Assembly (NCBI GenBank): GCA_001312505.1
Contig: BBDW01000011.1
Span: forward strand, 1-64,000
Length of the DNA: 64,000 nucleotides
Source: Mediterraneibacter faecis JCM 15917
GTDB taxonomy: Bacteria > Bacillota > Clostridia > Lachnospirales > Lachnospiraceae
Direction of reading: 5' to 3'
The notes under the pieces are model-generated. The model was not told the DNA's origin, did not search any database, and saw nothing but the letters and a program-made list of their open reading frames with translations. This document shows, in pieces, positions 1 to 9,644 of this stretch. Both the position numbers and the translations under genes were made by a program. How positions within the stretch are numbered: the stretch's first letter is position 1; every line of letters starts with the position of its first letter.

Positions 1-23
1 GATATATAGACAGGAATGAGAAG

Positions 24-46
24 CAGTGCGAAAGCGCTGTTTTTTT
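24..46 (+). terminator. Rho-independent terminator of an upstream gene outside the window
   Basis: A six-pair stem (CAGTGC with GCGCTG, one G-U pair) closes a GAAA loop and is followed by seven T. It should end a transcript entering from the left edge. Confidence 0.7.
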
Positions 47-132
47 GTTAAACAATTTGAGTTTATAATGAAAAATGAAAAGAAATAACGTAATATAGAG
101 GTAGTAGAATAAGAAAAAAGGAGTGTGTCAAA

Positions 133-474
133 ATGGCAAGAATCGATCACGCAGCAATCCGCACGAAATCATATGAAGAAGCACAACATTTTTTTGAAGA
201 TGTATTTGAGATGCATATGTGGAGAGAAATCGGTGAAAAACCGGGAAGAAAATGCTGGTACAAAGAAGGTATCCAGCTTTGCGAAGTAGAGGAGCTGGAT
301 GCAGCATCAGAAAATGGATATGATCATATTTCCATTGCAGTAGATTCAGAGGCAGAGATTATGGAGAAAATCAAAGCGTATCCGGTAAAAGCAATCAATG
401 ACCATTGGTTTTCGCTTCCAAACGGAACAAAGATTGAGCTAAAACCGCTGGCAGAGTGGAAAGTAGATGCATAA
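133..474 (+). CDS. VOC-family (glyoxalase/dioxygenase fold) protein
   Basis: A 113-residue protein of the vicinal-oxygen-chelate type: an N-terminal RIDHAAI strand, the helix with a paired aromatic (HFFEDVF), and a C-terminal half ending in NGTKIELKPL. This matches one or two betaalphabetabetabeta modules of small metal-dependent lyases or binding proteins. An AAGGAG site lies about nine bases before the ATG. It is followed 24 bases later by a second, different VOC protein, so the two are probably co-transcribed. The substrate cannot be told from the sequence. Family assignment is fairly sure, function unknown. Confidence 0.75.
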   Translation: MARIDHAAIRTKSYEEAQHFFEDVFEMHMWREIGEKPGRKCWYKEGIQLCEVEELDAASENGYDHISIAVDSEAEIMEKIKAYPVKAINDHWFSLPNGTKIELKPLAEWKVDA

Positions 475-498
475 AACCTCACAAGGAGATTATGAAGT

Positions 499-864
499 AT
501 GAGATTAAGAAATATTATGATTGTTGTAGAAGATATCGAGAAATCGAAGAAATTTTATTATGATTTATTTGGACTTGATGTAATACTTGATAATGAAGGA
601 AATGTCATTCTGACAGAGGGACTTGTTCTTCAGGAGAAAACAATTTGGAAGAACTTTCTGGAAAGAGATATCATTTCAGAGAGCAATTCCTGTGAGTTAT
701 ATTTTGAGGAGAAGAATATCGAAGCCTTTGTCGAAAAACTGGACAAACTTTATCCAGATATAAAATTTGTGAATCGTTTGATGACGCATAGCTGGGGGGG
801 ACAGAAGATTGTTCGTTTTTATGATTTGGATGGAAATCTGATAGAGGTTGGAACACCAATGTAA
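499..864 (+). CDS. VOC-family glyoxalase/bleomycin-resistance-like protein
   Basis: This 121-residue protein has the typical VOC start (IMIVVEDIEKSKKFYYDLFGL) and the C-terminal signature RFYDLDGNLIEVG, which supplies a metal-binding Glu in this superfamily. An AAGGAG site precedes the ATG. Near residue 99 it reads HSWGGQKIVRFYD where relatives usually have a single glycine. The extra codon coincides with a run of seven G, so the second glycine is suspect. It probably shares a transcript with the preceding VOC gene and ends at a clear hairpin. The substrate is unknown. Confidence 0.8.
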   Translation: MRLRNIMIVVEDIEKSKKFYYDLFGLDVILDNEGNVILTEGLVLQEKTIWKNFLERDIISESNSCELYFEEKNIEAFVEKLDKLYPDIKFVNRLMTHSWGGQKIVRFYDLDGNLIEVGTPM

Positions 865-901
865 AAAACCTGCTTAATAGTACTAGTAAAAAGAAAGAAA
901 T

Positions 902-955
902 CGACAGGATGAAAATGATAAGCTCATTTAGAAAACATCCTGTCGGTTTCTTTTG
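902..955 (+). terminator. Rho-independent terminator after the VOC genes
   Basis: A perfect ten-pair stem (CGACAGGATG with CATCCTGTCG) encloses a 24-base loop and is followed by a T-rich tract. It ends the VOC transcript and lies between convergent genes. Confidence 0.75.
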
Positions 956-1018
956 TTTACGCGAGCAACGAGCCAAAGTCCGTACTTGCACGAGACCTTG
1001 GAGAATGCTGCGATAACT
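956..1018 (-). repeat. Dispersed intergenic repeat, copy 1
   Basis: About 63 bases here match, in inverse orientation, 38539-38601, with a run of over 40 bases that differs at only one position. It sits in the intergenic space and touches the last codons of pdxT. See the finding on this repeat. Confidence 0.7.
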
Positions 1019-1595
1019 ATCTGATCATCCCTAGAAATGCTTCATGAATCTGTGTGTCCTGATCTAATTCCGGATGAAATGCAAATGCCATCTGATTCTT
1101 ATATTTCACTCCGACAATACGATCCTCTACAATACTGAGGATCTCAGGTGTATTTCCGGACGTGTCTGTATGAACAGATTCTACATAAGGTGCTCGGATG
1201 AAAGTCATAGGAATTTCACCGATTCCGGAAGCTTCTGCATTCGTATGGAAGCTTCCAAGCTGGCGACCATAGGCGTTTCGCTTGACTGTCATAGGAATGG
1301 TTTCAAAATAGGTTTCGTCTTGTTCAGCAATGTCAGAAGCCAGGAGAATCATTCCGGCACAAGTGGCCAGAACAGGCATTCCGGATTGAATCTTTTCTTT
1401 TAAAGGTTCGAACATGTTAAGATCGTGTAAGAGTTTTCCCTGAACGGTGCTTTCACCGCCGGGAAGGATAATCCCATCAAAATCTTTTTGCAGATCAGAA
1501 GCCTGTCGGAGTTCAATGGTATGAACTCCAAGCTTTTGAAGCATTTGTTCGTGTTCTATGAATGCTCCTTGAAGGGCAAGTACTGCGATTGTCAT
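1017..1595 (-). CDS. pdxT: Pyridoxal 5'-phosphate synthase glutaminase subunit
   Basis: PdxT hydrolyses glutamine and channels ammonia to PdxS in the DXP-independent vitamin B6 pathway. The 192-residue product starts MTIAVLALQG, has the oxyanion-hole region LPGGEST, the nucleophile in VLATCAGM (Cys about 79) and the His/Glu pair in FAFHPEL. The ATG at 1595 is chosen because the family starts there and an AGAGGAAAA site precedes it; an in-frame start further upstream would lie inside pdxS. The ATG is one base after the pdxS stop, so translation is probably coupled. Confidence 0.95.
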   Translation of the reverse strand: MTIAVLALQGAFIEHEQMLQKLGVHTIELRQASDLQKDFDGIILPGGESTVQGKLLHDLNMFEPLKEKIQSGMPVLATCAGMILLASDIAEQDETYFETIPMTVKRNAYGRQLGSFHTNAEASGIGEIPMTFIRAPYVESVHTDTSGNTPEILSIVEDRIVGVKYKNQMAFAFHPELDQDTQIHEAFLGMIR

Positions 1596-1596
1596 C

Positions 1597-2478
1597 TTAT
1601 TTTCCTCTTTCTGCCATGAGAAGTTCAATTTCCTGTTCGTTGATGCCGACCATAGCTTCACCAAGGTCAGATGAAAGTTCAGCGATCAGTTTTGCATCTG
1701 TATAGTTTGTAACGGCCTGTACGATAGCAGCAGCACGTTTCGCCGGATTTCCGGATTTGAAGATACCGGAACCGACAAAGACTCCCTCTGCGCCTAACTG
1801 CATCATAAGAGCAGCATCAGCAGGAGTTGCAACACCGCCGGCAGCAAAGTTTACAACAGGAAGTTTTCCGTTTTCATGTACGTAAAGGACAAGATCATAA
1901 GGAACCTGCAACTGTTTGGCTGCCTCGAAAAGTTCATCTTCACGCATACTTACAAGTTTGGAAATTTCACTGTTCATTTTGCGCATATGGCGAACTGCCT
2001 GAACAATATCACCGGTTCCCGGTTCACCTTTTGTACGGATCATAGAAGCTCCTTCATTGATACGTCTGAGTGCTTCGCCAAGATCTTTTGCACCGCAGAC
2101 AAATGGAACACCAAACTCTCTTTTGTTAATATGGTAGACATCATCTGCAGGTGAAAGGACTTCGCTTTCATCAATATAGTCGATTTCAATTGCCTGAAGT
2201 ACCTGAGCTTCTGCAAAATGTCCGATTCTGCATTTGGCCATAACAGGGATTGAAACAGCTTCCTGGATTCCTTTGATCATCTTCGGGTCACTCATACGGG
2301 AAACTCCACCAGCAGCGCGGATGTCAGCCGGAATTCTTTCCAGCGCCATAACAGCACATGCACCGGCAGCTTCTGCAATCTTTGCCTGTTCCGGAGTTGT
2401 AACATCCATAATCACTCCACCTTTTAACATCTGTGCCAGATTTTTATTCAATTCATAACGTTCATTATTTGTACTCAT
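1597..2478 (-). CDS. pdxS: Pyridoxal 5'-phosphate synthase lyase subunit
   Basis: PdxS condenses ribose 5-phosphate, glyceraldehyde 3-phosphate and ammonia into PLP. The 293-residue TIM-barrel protein carries the two catalytic lysines in VMAKCRIGH (Lys82) and [10 protein letters not shown] (Lys150) and the phosphate-binding [12 protein letters not shown]. It is full length. An AAGGAG site precedes the ATG. It heads a pdxST operon divergent from a MocR-type regulator across a 99-base gap, the usual arrangement for PdxR control by PLP level. Confidence 0.97.
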   Translation of the reverse strand: MSTNNERYELNKNLAQMLKGGVIMDVTTPEQAKIAEAAGACAVMALERIPADIRAAGGVSRMSDPKMIKGIQEAVSIPVMAKCRIGHFAEAQVLQAIEIDYIDESEVLSPADDVYHINKREFGVPFVCGAKDLGEALRRINEGASMIRTKGEPGTGDIVQAVRHMRKMNSEISKLVSMREDELFEAAKQLQVPYDLVLYVHENGKLPVVNFAAGGVATPADAALMMQLGAEGVFVGSGIFKSGNPAKRAAAIVQAVTNYTDAKLIAELSSDLGEAMVGINEQEIELLMAERGK

Positions 2479-2577
2479 TTTTAAATCTCCTTTTCTTTAC
2501 TAATTCGATAGGTAATAGTATAATGACAAAGTGACTATATAAAAATACTCAGTTTTGATATATTCAAAAAGGTCAGA

Positions 2578-4017
2578 ATGGAGAAAAAAGTAAATATGTT
2601 GACGTATAATTTTGAAAATATAGGGTCAGATACGCTTTATCAATATTTGTATAAATGTATCAAAAATGACATTATTCAAGGGAAAATTAAGAGTGGAGAA
2701 AAACTTCCATCAAAGCGTGCACTTGCAAAAAATCTGGCTATAAGTGTAATTACAGTAGAAAATGCTTATGGGCAGCTTGCAGCAGAGGGATATATTTATT
2801 CTGTTCCAAAGAGTGGATTTTATGTAGCAGACCTGCGGGATGACAGAATGAAAAGCGAGAGCGGTTTATCAGAAAATAGGATTTACAGCAATAAGTTAAA
2901 CCTTACCGGTGGAAAGAATGCTTATATCGCAGATTTTACGAGTAATCAGACGGAACAGAGTGCATTTCCATTTTCTATTTGGACAAAGACGATGCGGGCA
3001 GTAATGAATGACTATCAGACTGAATTGATGCTTAATCCACCGTGTGGCGGAGTAATGGAATTAAGACAAAGCATTGCGGATTATCTGAAAGCATTCCGAA
3101 ATATGACGGTGCGGCCGGAACAGATCATTATTGGTGCTGGAACAGAATATTTGTCCAGTCTTTTGATTCAGCTTTTGGGAAAAGAATTGAAATATTCAGT
3201 TGAAAATCCGGGATATCATAAAATCGCAAAAATTTATCGCAGTATGGGAGCTTGTTATGAGTATATAGAAATAGAAGAGGACGGACCGAAGGTAGAAGAA
3301 CTGGAAGAAAAAGAAATCAATGTGATACATTGTTCTCCGTCACATCATTATCCAACGGGAATCGTAATGCCAATCAGTAAACGCTATGAACTGCTAGGCT
3401 GGGTGACAAAAACGAAAGATAGATATATTATAGAAGATGAATATGACAGTGAACTTAGATTGAACGGTAAGCCAATTCCATCGCTTCAGAGCATTGATGT
3501 ATCGGGAAAAGTGATTTATATGAATACATTTTCCAAGACTTTGTGTTCAACAGTGCGAATCAGTTATATGGTGCTGCCGGATGAATTGGCAGAACGATTT
3601 TACAGAGAACTTTCTTTTTATTCCTGTACAGTATCAAATTTTGAACAATATACGTTAGCGCAGTTTATGAATTCAGGGGGGGCATTTGAGAAACATATTA
3701 ACCGGCTGCGTAATTATTATCAGCAGAAGAGAGACCGGATCCTGGAAGCATTTTTACAGGGAGTATTGAAAACTAAAATCAAGATTCTGGAAGAAGATGC
3801 AGGAGTACATTTTTTAATGAAAGTAGATACAAACCTGAGTGAAGAAGAATTTCTGGATAAAATGAAGAGCAAAGGAATTAAGCTGGCTGCATTGTCATCC
3901 TATTATCATTCAAGTGAGAAGAAGAAAAAGTATGAAAATATTTATGTTATGAATTATTCATTTGTTGATTGTGAAAAAATGGAATATGTTGCAAAGATGA
4001 TAACACAAGTGGAATGA
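2578..4017 (+). CDS. MocR/PdxR-type GntR-aminotransferase regulator
   Basis: The 479-residue protein has an N-terminal winged-helix GntR domain (about residues 15-80, with EKLPSKRALAKNL and VITVENAYGQL) fused to a fold-type I aminotransferase-like domain. The PLP-lysine region TFSKTL lies near residue 319. In this family the second domain senses PLP and the protein controls pdxST, here directly divergent, so PdxR is the likely role. A second ATG at residue 7 could also be the start. SGGAFEKHINRLR carries a seven-G run, and relatives usually have one glycine there. Confidence 0.88.
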   Translation: MEKKVNMLTYNFENIGSDTLYQYLYKCIKNDIIQGKIKSGEKLPSKRALAKNLAISVITVENAYGQLAAEGYIYSVPKSGFYVADLRDDRMKSESGLSENRIYSNKLNLTGGKNAYIADFTSNQTEQSAFPFSIWTKTMRAVMNDYQTELMLNPPCGGVMELRQSIADYLKAFRNMTVRPEQIIIGAGTEYLSSLLIQLLGKELKYSVENPGYHKIAKIYRSMGACYEYIEIEEDGPKVEELEEKEINVIHCSPSHHYPTGIVMPISKRYELLGWVTKTKDRYIIEDEYDSELRLNGKPIPSLQSIDVSGKVIYMNTFSKTLCSTVRISYMVLPDELAERFYRELSFYSCTVSNFEQYTLAQFMNSGGAFEKHINRLRNYYQQKRDRILEAFLQGVLKTKIKILEEDAGVHFLMKVDTNLSEEEFLDKMKSKGIKLAALSSYYHSSEKKKKYENIYVMNYSFVDCEKMEYVAKMITQVE

Positions 4018-4049
4018 CATGGAGAAAAGTATGGAGGGAGAAAGATAAA

Positions 4050-5798
4050 ATGACTTTGCGAAAGAAGTTAATGCTCTCTTTTTTGATACTGGTGCTTTTG
4101 ATGGGATCAATGATTGGATATTTTTCTTATCAAAATGCAAAAAATCTTGTATTGGAAAACAAAGAACAAGAGATGGCTGATACAATTAACAGAATTGATA
4201 TCTCTATTAATAGTCAGGTTCAGCAGATCAATCGTCTGGCTGAAAATGTAAAATCCAGTCAAATCGTGAGGGCATATTTGAAAAAAGAGATACATACGCA
4301 GGAAGAAACAGAAGAATTAAATGATTGGATGGAAGGGCTTTTAAATCTTATATCAAGCTGCTCAGATTTGATACTGATGAATGAAGATGGAACCGTGTAT
4401 TACAGCTATTCAGGCTGTCAGGCAGTGAATGATAAAAGGCGGATGGAAGTATATGAGAATGCAGCAAGTAACCTTGTTGGAGATGGTACCTGGACGGAAA
4501 AAGGAAGTTCGCTTTGTCAGAAAAATGCAGAAGAAGTAGTAACATTTATAAGTTCTATCAATAAGGTAATTCTTGCGATAGAATTGAATCCGGAGACGTT
4601 TGGACTTTTGATGTTGAATAATTATAGTACCTTTCAAAATCAGTACACTTATCTGGTGGATTGCGCCGGAAATGTTCTGTGCTCGAATAAGACAAATATT
4701 TATGATTGGGGGGGAGATGTCGTAACAAAAGGGATGGAAAAAGGAGTTAGAAGATATGAATTCAACTGGGATAATAAGGATTATTTTGCCTGTAGGCAGT
4801 ATAATGGACTGACCGGATGGGAGACTTATTCAGTGGTTTCGACAGATGATTTCTTTCCACAGGCAAAGAGACTTCGAGAAGCAATTATGGGCCTTGTTTT
4901 GCTAGCAATGCTGGCGGCAGGAGTTGGAATTTTTATTTTGTCCTATACATTTACAAGGCCAATCGGGAGATTGAAAAATGCTATGAAACAGGTCGAAGCA
5001 GGAGATTTTGAAATACAGGTAGAATCAAAAGCACATGATGAAATAGGAATGCTGATTCAGTCTTTTAATTATATGGTCAGTAGATTACGCCAATTGATTA
5101 TGGAAGTATACCAACAAAAACTGGCACAGAAGAATGCAGAACTTACAGCACTTCAGGCTCAGATCAATCCACATTTCCTTTACAATACATTAGATTCTAT
5201 CAATTGGATGTTAATTGAAAAGGGAGAATGGGAGATAAGTGATGTTGTAGTATCTTTAGGAGATATTTTGAAATATTCACTTCATGGAGAAGAGATGCTT
5301 GTACTTTTTGAGGAAGAATTAAAATATATTGAAAGTTATCTTTGTATTCAGAAGAACCGATTAGAAGATCGTCTGACAGTTCAGATAGAAATAGATGAAG
5401 AAGCAAAGCTGTGTTTTGTTCCGAAGCTGATTCTTCAGCCGATTGTGGAGAATGCGATTCTGCATGGAATTGAGAAGAAGAAGGAGATGGGCAGAATCCA
5501 GATTCAAGCGATCGTCAGAGAAGGAACTCTTGAGATACGTGTAACAGATGATGGAATCGGTATGCAGCCAGATCTTTTGATGAGGTTTAGGGAGAGTATT
5601 ATGTCAGATGAAATCAGTGGAAAGCATATTGGAATGCGAAATGTACATCGTAGAATCCAGCTGCATTTTGGAGAGGCATATGGATTAAAAATTGACAGTG
5701 AATGGCAGAAAGGGACAACCGTTACTATTCTTCTCCCGGTAGAAGAAGTGGATCAGGCAAAGGAGGTTACAGAAGATGAAAATCGTAATTGTAGATGA
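4050..5798 (+). CDS. YesM-type sensor histidine kinase
   Basis: This 582-residue membrane kinase has a transmembrane segment at about residues 8-27, an extracellular region of about 250 residues, a second membrane helix near 285-305, a HAMP domain and a His_kinase/HATPase pair. The phospho-acceptor lies in INPHFLYNTLDSIN (His near 374). The N box is LQPIVENAILHG and the G box DDGIGMQ. The start at 4050 follows GGAGGGAG; an earlier in-frame ATG overlaps the preceding gene. It overlaps the next gene, its response regulator, by 23 bases. The neighbouring permease, hydantoinase and binding protein suggest it senses a nucleobase-like or hydantoin-like compound. Confidence 0.92.
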   Translation: MTLRKKLMLSFLILVLLMGSMIGYFSYQNAKNLVLENKEQEMADTINRIDISINSQVQQINRLAENVKSSQIVRAYLKKEIHTQEETEELNDWMEGLLNLISSCSDLILMNEDGTVYYSYSGCQAVNDKRRMEVYENAASNLVGDGTWTEKGSSLCQKNAEEVVTFISSINKVILAIELNPETFGLLMLNNYSTFQNQYTYLVDCAGNVLCSNKTNIYDWGGDVVTKGMEKGVRRYEFNWDNKDYFACRQYNGLTGWETYSVVSTDDFFPQAKRLREAIMGLVLLAMLAAGVGIFILSYTFTRPIGRLKNAMKQVEAGDFEIQVESKAHDEIGMLIQSFNYMVSRLRQLIMEVYQQKLAQKNAELTALQAQINPHFLYNTLDSINWMLIEKGEWEISDVVVSLGDILKYSLHGEEMLVLFEEELKYIESYLCIQKNRLEDRLTVQIEIDEEAKLCFVPKLILQPIVENAILHGIEKKKEMGRIQIQAIVREGTLEIRVTDDGIGMQPDLLMRFRESIMSDEISGKHIGMRNVHRRIQLHFGEAYGLKIDSEWQKGTTVTILLPVEEVDQAKEVTEDENRNCR

Positions 5799-6495
5799 TG
5801 AACCGAAGATCAGGAATGGTCTATCAAAATTATTGTCATCCAGACCTGGATTTGAGATTATAGGTGTATTTGAAAATGCCATGGAAGCGCTGGAACAGTT
5901 GTCTGTTTCTTATGCGGATGTGATTATTACTGATATTAAGATGCCGGAGATTAATGGTCTGGATCTGATCAATCGAATCCGTGAAAAGGATGAGAATACA
6001 AAAATTATTATATTAAGTGGTTATAGTGATTTTTCTTTTGCACAGAGAGCAATAGAGCTTGGTGTGACCAGATATCTGACAAAGCCTACAAATGCCAGAG
6101 AATTGATTGGAATTCTGGAAGAAATTGAGAAAAATATTCAGAAACCTCGTAGTGAAGAAAAACAAGAAATGAAAGTGACAAATCTTTTTGTTCAGAAAGC
6201 GATGGACTACATTTCTATGAATTATTCACAAAAGCTGACCTTGACAAAGATTTCAGAACAACTTTGTATCACGCCCAACTATTTGAGTGAGTTGTTTAAA
6301 AAACATACAGGTCAGAATGTATCTGAATATATTATAGATTACCGGTTGGAGAAAGCTTGTCAATTTCTTAAGAATCCGCAGCTTAGAATAGGAGAAGTTT
6401 CAGAAAAAGTGGGAATTAACGATGTTCGTTATTTCAGCAGTATGTTTAAGAAAAAATATAATCTTACGCCGACAGAATACAGAAACAAACAATAA
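5776..6495 (+). CDS. YesN-type response regulator with AraC DNA-binding domain
   Basis: The 239-residue protein has a receiver domain (acidic DDE near residues 7-9, phospho-Asp in IITDIKMPEING near 54, Lys in YLTKPTN near 103) and a C-terminal AraC double helix-turn-helix (about 137-238: LCITPNYLSELFKKHTGQ and VGINDVRYFSSMFKKKYN). AGGAGG precedes the ATG. It partners the overlapping kinase gene and probably activates the permease and hydantoinase genes downstream across a 140-base gap. Confidence 0.93.
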   Translation: MKIVIVDDEPKIRNGLSKLLSSRPGFEIIGVFENAMEALEQLSVSYADVIITDIKMPEINGLDLINRIREKDENTKIIILSGYSDFSFAQRAIELGVTRYLTKPTNARELIGILEEIEKNIQKPRSEEKQEMKVTNLFVQKAMDYISMNYSQKLTLTKISEQLCITPNYLSELFKKHTGQNVSEYIIDYRLEKACQFLKNPQLRIGEVSEKVGINDVRYFSSMFKKKYNLTPTEYRNKQ

Positions 6496-6635
6496 AAGAT
6501 AAAAACCGTAAATATTAAACAAAAGTAGAAAGTTATCACATTGAAAATGCAACAAAATGTACTAAAATTGAAGTATAAGATATCAATGCGCAAATGATAT
6601 ATCGAAACAAAAATAAAAAATAATGGAGGTACATT

Positions 6636-8102
6636 ATGGGGGGGGCTTTTCAAAGACAGATAGGCGATATGGTAGAATTGACACCGGAAGGTGAAAAGGA
6701 AATCCATAAATACAAAAATAATTATGCAGATGCGACAAAACCATTGAGTTCAAAAGAGCGTAACTGGTCAGCATGGGACATGGGAAATCTGTGGATTGGT
6801 ATGATTGTATCTATCGCAGTATATCAGGTGGCAAGTGGACTGATCGTATCTGGTATGTCATGGGCACAAGCATTGTTAACGATTGTATTAGGACATACAC
6901 TTGTTATGATTTTTGCAGTTGTTCTTGGACATTTCGGTACAAAGTATGGACTTGGTTATCCGATGCTCAGTAAAATGGTGTTTGGATCAAAAGGAACTGT
7001 AGTCCCGTCAATTGTCCGTGGAGTACTTGGGTGTTTCTGGTTCGGTGTTCAGGCATGGATTGGCGGTCAGGCACTTAATGCAATTATCGGAGCAATCATT
7101 CCAGCATGGCATGGACTTGGATTTAAAGGTTTATTTATTTCATTCTTATTATTCTGGGCAATGAACGTATATATTGCAGGATCAGGATCCAGTGCGTTAC
7201 AGAAACTGGAAAAGTTTGCAGCACCGGTATTGATTGTGTTGAGCTTTATCGTAATCATCTGGGGGGGAATTAGAAGTGCAGATTGGAGTGTGTCGAAACT
7301 TCTTTCTGACCCATCTCTTCAGGGAGATCCGTCCAAGAATTTCTGGACACTGTTTTTCCCGGCATTGTCTTCAATGATTGCATTTGACGGTGGTATTGCA
7401 CTGTCTATGGCAGATTTCACAAAGAACTGTAAAACACAGAAGGCACAGGCAGTAGGACAGCTTGTCGGGGGGGCACCTGTAATGACAGCATTCATTTCCT
7501 TTGTAGGAATTTGCGGAACAGCAGGAGCAGCAATTGTATTTAAAGAAGCAATCTGGGAGCCGGCAGTTCTTGTAAGTAAATTTGACAATCCGTTTATTGT
7601 AATTATTTTCTCGTTGTTCATTATTATGGCAGTACTGACAACAAATGTTGCAGCAAATCTGGTTCCACCGACAAATGTTATCGCAACTTTATTTGCAAAG
7701 AAAGTAAGCTACAAAAAGGCTGCTTTGATTGCAGCAGTACTTGCTTTATTTGCTCAACCGTGGAATGCACTGGCAAGTGCGTACGATTTGATTTATAATG
7801 TATGTGGAATGCTTGGAGCGCTGCTGGGACCTATCTCAGGATTATATCTGGTATCCTATCTGTTTGAGCATAAGACAGAGGTTGATATGGTTGATATGTA
7901 CAAGGAAGACGGCGGAAAATATTATTATTCAAAAGGCTTTAATGTACCGATCATCATTATTTTTGTGGCAGCAATGATCATTATCTTTGCCGGAAAATAT
8001 ATTGCACCACTGAAATTTATCTTTGACAATGCATATGTAGTAGGAAGTATCGGTGCAGGTCTTGCATACTTTATCTATATTAAAGCAGCAAAAAGAGGTT
8101 AG
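6636..8102 (+). CDS. NCS1-family nucleobase/allantoin/hydantoin permease
   Basis: The 488-residue polytopic protein has about twelve hydrophobic segments and NCS1 features: the cytosolic lead-in KERNWSAWDMGNLWIGM, LGYPMLSKMVFG and FWFGVQAWIGG. NCS1 carriers take up allantoin, hydantoins, uracil or cytosine with sodium or protons. GGAGG lies nine bases before the ATG. The start codon runs into eight G (MGGAF), and seven-G runs occur at IIWGGIR and QLVGGAPV, so one glycine at each may be an error. The hydantoinase gene follows, making a cyclic amide or pyrimidine the likely cargo. Confidence 0.9.
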   Translation: MGGAFQRQIGDMVELTPEGEKEIHKYKNNYADATKPLSSKERNWSAWDMGNLWIGMIVSIAVYQVASGLIVSGMSWAQALLTIVLGHTLVMIFAVVLGHFGTKYGLGYPMLSKMVFGSKGTVVPSIVRGVLGCFWFGVQAWIGGQALNAIIGAIIPAWHGLGFKGLFISFLLFWAMNVYIAGSGSSALQKLEKFAAPVLIVLSFIVIIWGGIRSADWSVSKLLSDPSLQGDPSKNFWTLFFPALSSMIAFDGGIALSMADFTKNCKTQKAQAVGQLVGGAPVMTAFISFVGICGTAGAAIVFKEAIWEPAVLVSKFDNPFIVIIFSLFIIMAVLTTNVAANLVPPTNVIATLFAKKVSYKKAALIAAVLALFAQPWNALASAYDLIYNVCGMLGALLGPISGLYLVSYLFEHKTEVDMVDMYKEDGGKYYYSKGFNVPIIIIFVAAMIIIFAGKYIAPLKFIFDNAYVVGSIGAGLAYFIYIKAAKRG

Positions 8103-8129
8103 AAACAGCACTCATCAGGCAAAAAAATC

Positions 8130-8159
8130 ACCGCAGCTATGGAAAGCATAGACTGCGGT
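8130..8159 (+). promoter_or_regulatory. Intergenic mRNA hairpin between permease and hydantoinase
   Basis: ACCGCAG pairs with CTGCGGT and the inner CTATG with CATAG around GAAAG. No T tract follows, so this looks like a stability or processing hairpin that sets differential expression within one transcript, not a terminator. Confidence 0.5.
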
Positions 8160-8197
8160 AGAAGCATAACTGAAACTAAGAGAGGAGTGGAAGTATC

Positions 8198-9589
8198 ATG
8201 AAAACACTTGTAAAAAATGGAATGATCGTATCACCGGAGGACACTTATGAAGCAGATGTCCTGATTGAGGATGGTGTGATCGAATGTATCGGAAAGAACT
8301 TGGAAGCAAAATTTGGGGATGCAGATAAGGTGATCGATGCGAAAGGAAAATATGTTCTTCCGGGAGGTGTTGATGTTCATACGCATATGGATATTGATGT
8401 CGGAATCGCGAGAGCAGTAGATGATTTTTATACAGGTACTGTTGCAGCCGCATGCGGCGGAACTACAACAATCGTAGACCATATGGGATTCGGACCGGCA
8501 GGATGCCCGCTACATCATCAACTGGATGTATATCATGGACTGGCAGACGATAAAGCTGTTATCGATTATGGATTCCATGGAGTAGTCCAGCATGTAGACG
8601 AGTCTATTTTAAATGAGCTTGAGACAATGATGGATGACGGAGTCCAGAGCACAAAGGTTTATATGACTTATGGCTATAAGATTGATGATGATGGTATTTT
8701 AGAAGTTCTTAAGAAGATGAAAGAACTGCATGGAATCACAGCATTCCATTGCGAGAATCATTATGTGGTAGAGCATCTGAAGAAAGAATATGGTGATGCC
8801 GGAAAGACAGCGCCGATCTATCATGCAAAGAGCAGACCGAATCTTGCAGAAGCAGAGGCTGTAAGAAGAGTCCTTTATCTTGCGAAGCTTGCAGGTGATG
8901 CACCGGTGTATATTGTACATCTTTCTTGTAAGGAAAGTCTTGAAGCAGTTGAAGAAGCAAGAAGAAACGGACAAAAAAACATTTTTGTAGAGACATGTAC
9001 ACAGTATCTGACACTTACAGAAGACAGATATAAAGATCCGGATGGATTGAAATATATTATGTCTCCACCGCTTCGTACACAGCAGGATCTTGATGCGCTG
9101 TGGAAAGGATTAGAGGCAGGAGAGATTCAGATCGTTGCGACAGATCATTGTCCATTCAATTATGCAAAAGAGAAACAGGACGGCAAGGATGATTTCAGAA
9201 AATGTCCGAATGGAGCTCCGGGAGTTGAAGAAAGAATGATTCTTCTTTTCTCAGAAGGTGTAATGAAAAACAAAATCAGCATCAACAAGCTGGTAGAAGT
9301 TGCCTGCACAAATCCGGCAAAGGTATACGGAATGTATCCTAAGAAGGGAATTATTGAACCGGGAGCAGATGGAGACCTTGTGATTATTGATGCTGATGCA
9401 AAACAGACACTGACTCACGAGATGATGCACGGAGCTGTTGATTATACTTCTTATGAAGGAACAGATCTGCACGGAAAGATTGATCTCGTAATGCAGAGAG
9501 GAAATATCATCGCTGAAAATAATGAATTTAAAGGTAATCGAGGAGATGGAAAGTATCTCTACAGAAAACCTTTTTTAGGAGATTTATAA
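8198..9589 (+). CDS. Dihydropyrimidinase / D-hydantoinase family amidohydrolase
   Basis: This 463-residue cytoplasmic zinc amidohydrolase opens cyclic ureides such as dihydropyrimidines or hydantoins. It has the metal ligands VDVHTHMD (near residue 60), the carboxylated lysine in STKVYMTYG (near 150), the histidine in YIVHLSC and the aspartate in ATDHCPF (near 315). Length is normal. GAGAGGAG precedes the ATG. With the upstream NCS1 permease it forms an uptake-and-hydrolysis pair. Allantoinase or phenylhydantoinase activity is also possible. Confidence 0.93.
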   Translation: MKTLVKNGMIVSPEDTYEADVLIEDGVIECIGKNLEAKFGDADKVIDAKGKYVLPGGVDVHTHMDIDVGIARAVDDFYTGTVAAACGGTTTIVDHMGFGPAGCPLHHQLDVYHGLADDKAVIDYGFHGVVQHVDESILNELETMMDDGVQSTKVYMTYGYKIDDDGILEVLKKMKELHGITAFHCENHYVVEHLKKEYGDAGKTAPIYHAKSRPNLAEAEAVRRVLYLAKLAGDAPVYIVHLSCKESLEAVEEARRNGQKNIFVETCTQYLTLTEDRYKDPDGLKYIMSPPLRTQQDLDALWKGLEAGEIQIVATDHCPFNYAKEKQDGKDDFRKCPNGAPGVEERMILLFSEGVMKNKISINKLVEVACTNPAKVYGMYPKKGIIEPGADGDLVIIDADAKQTLTHEMMHGAVDYTSYEGTDLHGKIDLVMQRGNIIAENNEFKGNRGDGKYLYRKPFLGDL

Positions 9590-9644
9590 TCGAAAGCCAG
9601 AGAATCTGAAATATACAGAACTCAAAAATAAAGGATAATAAGGC

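Noticed and set aside
8196-8482. Long opposite-strand frames across the hydantoinase, PheT, Amt and other genes
   Set aside because: They are antisense shadows of strongly coding genes, with no ribosome binding sites or recognisable domains.
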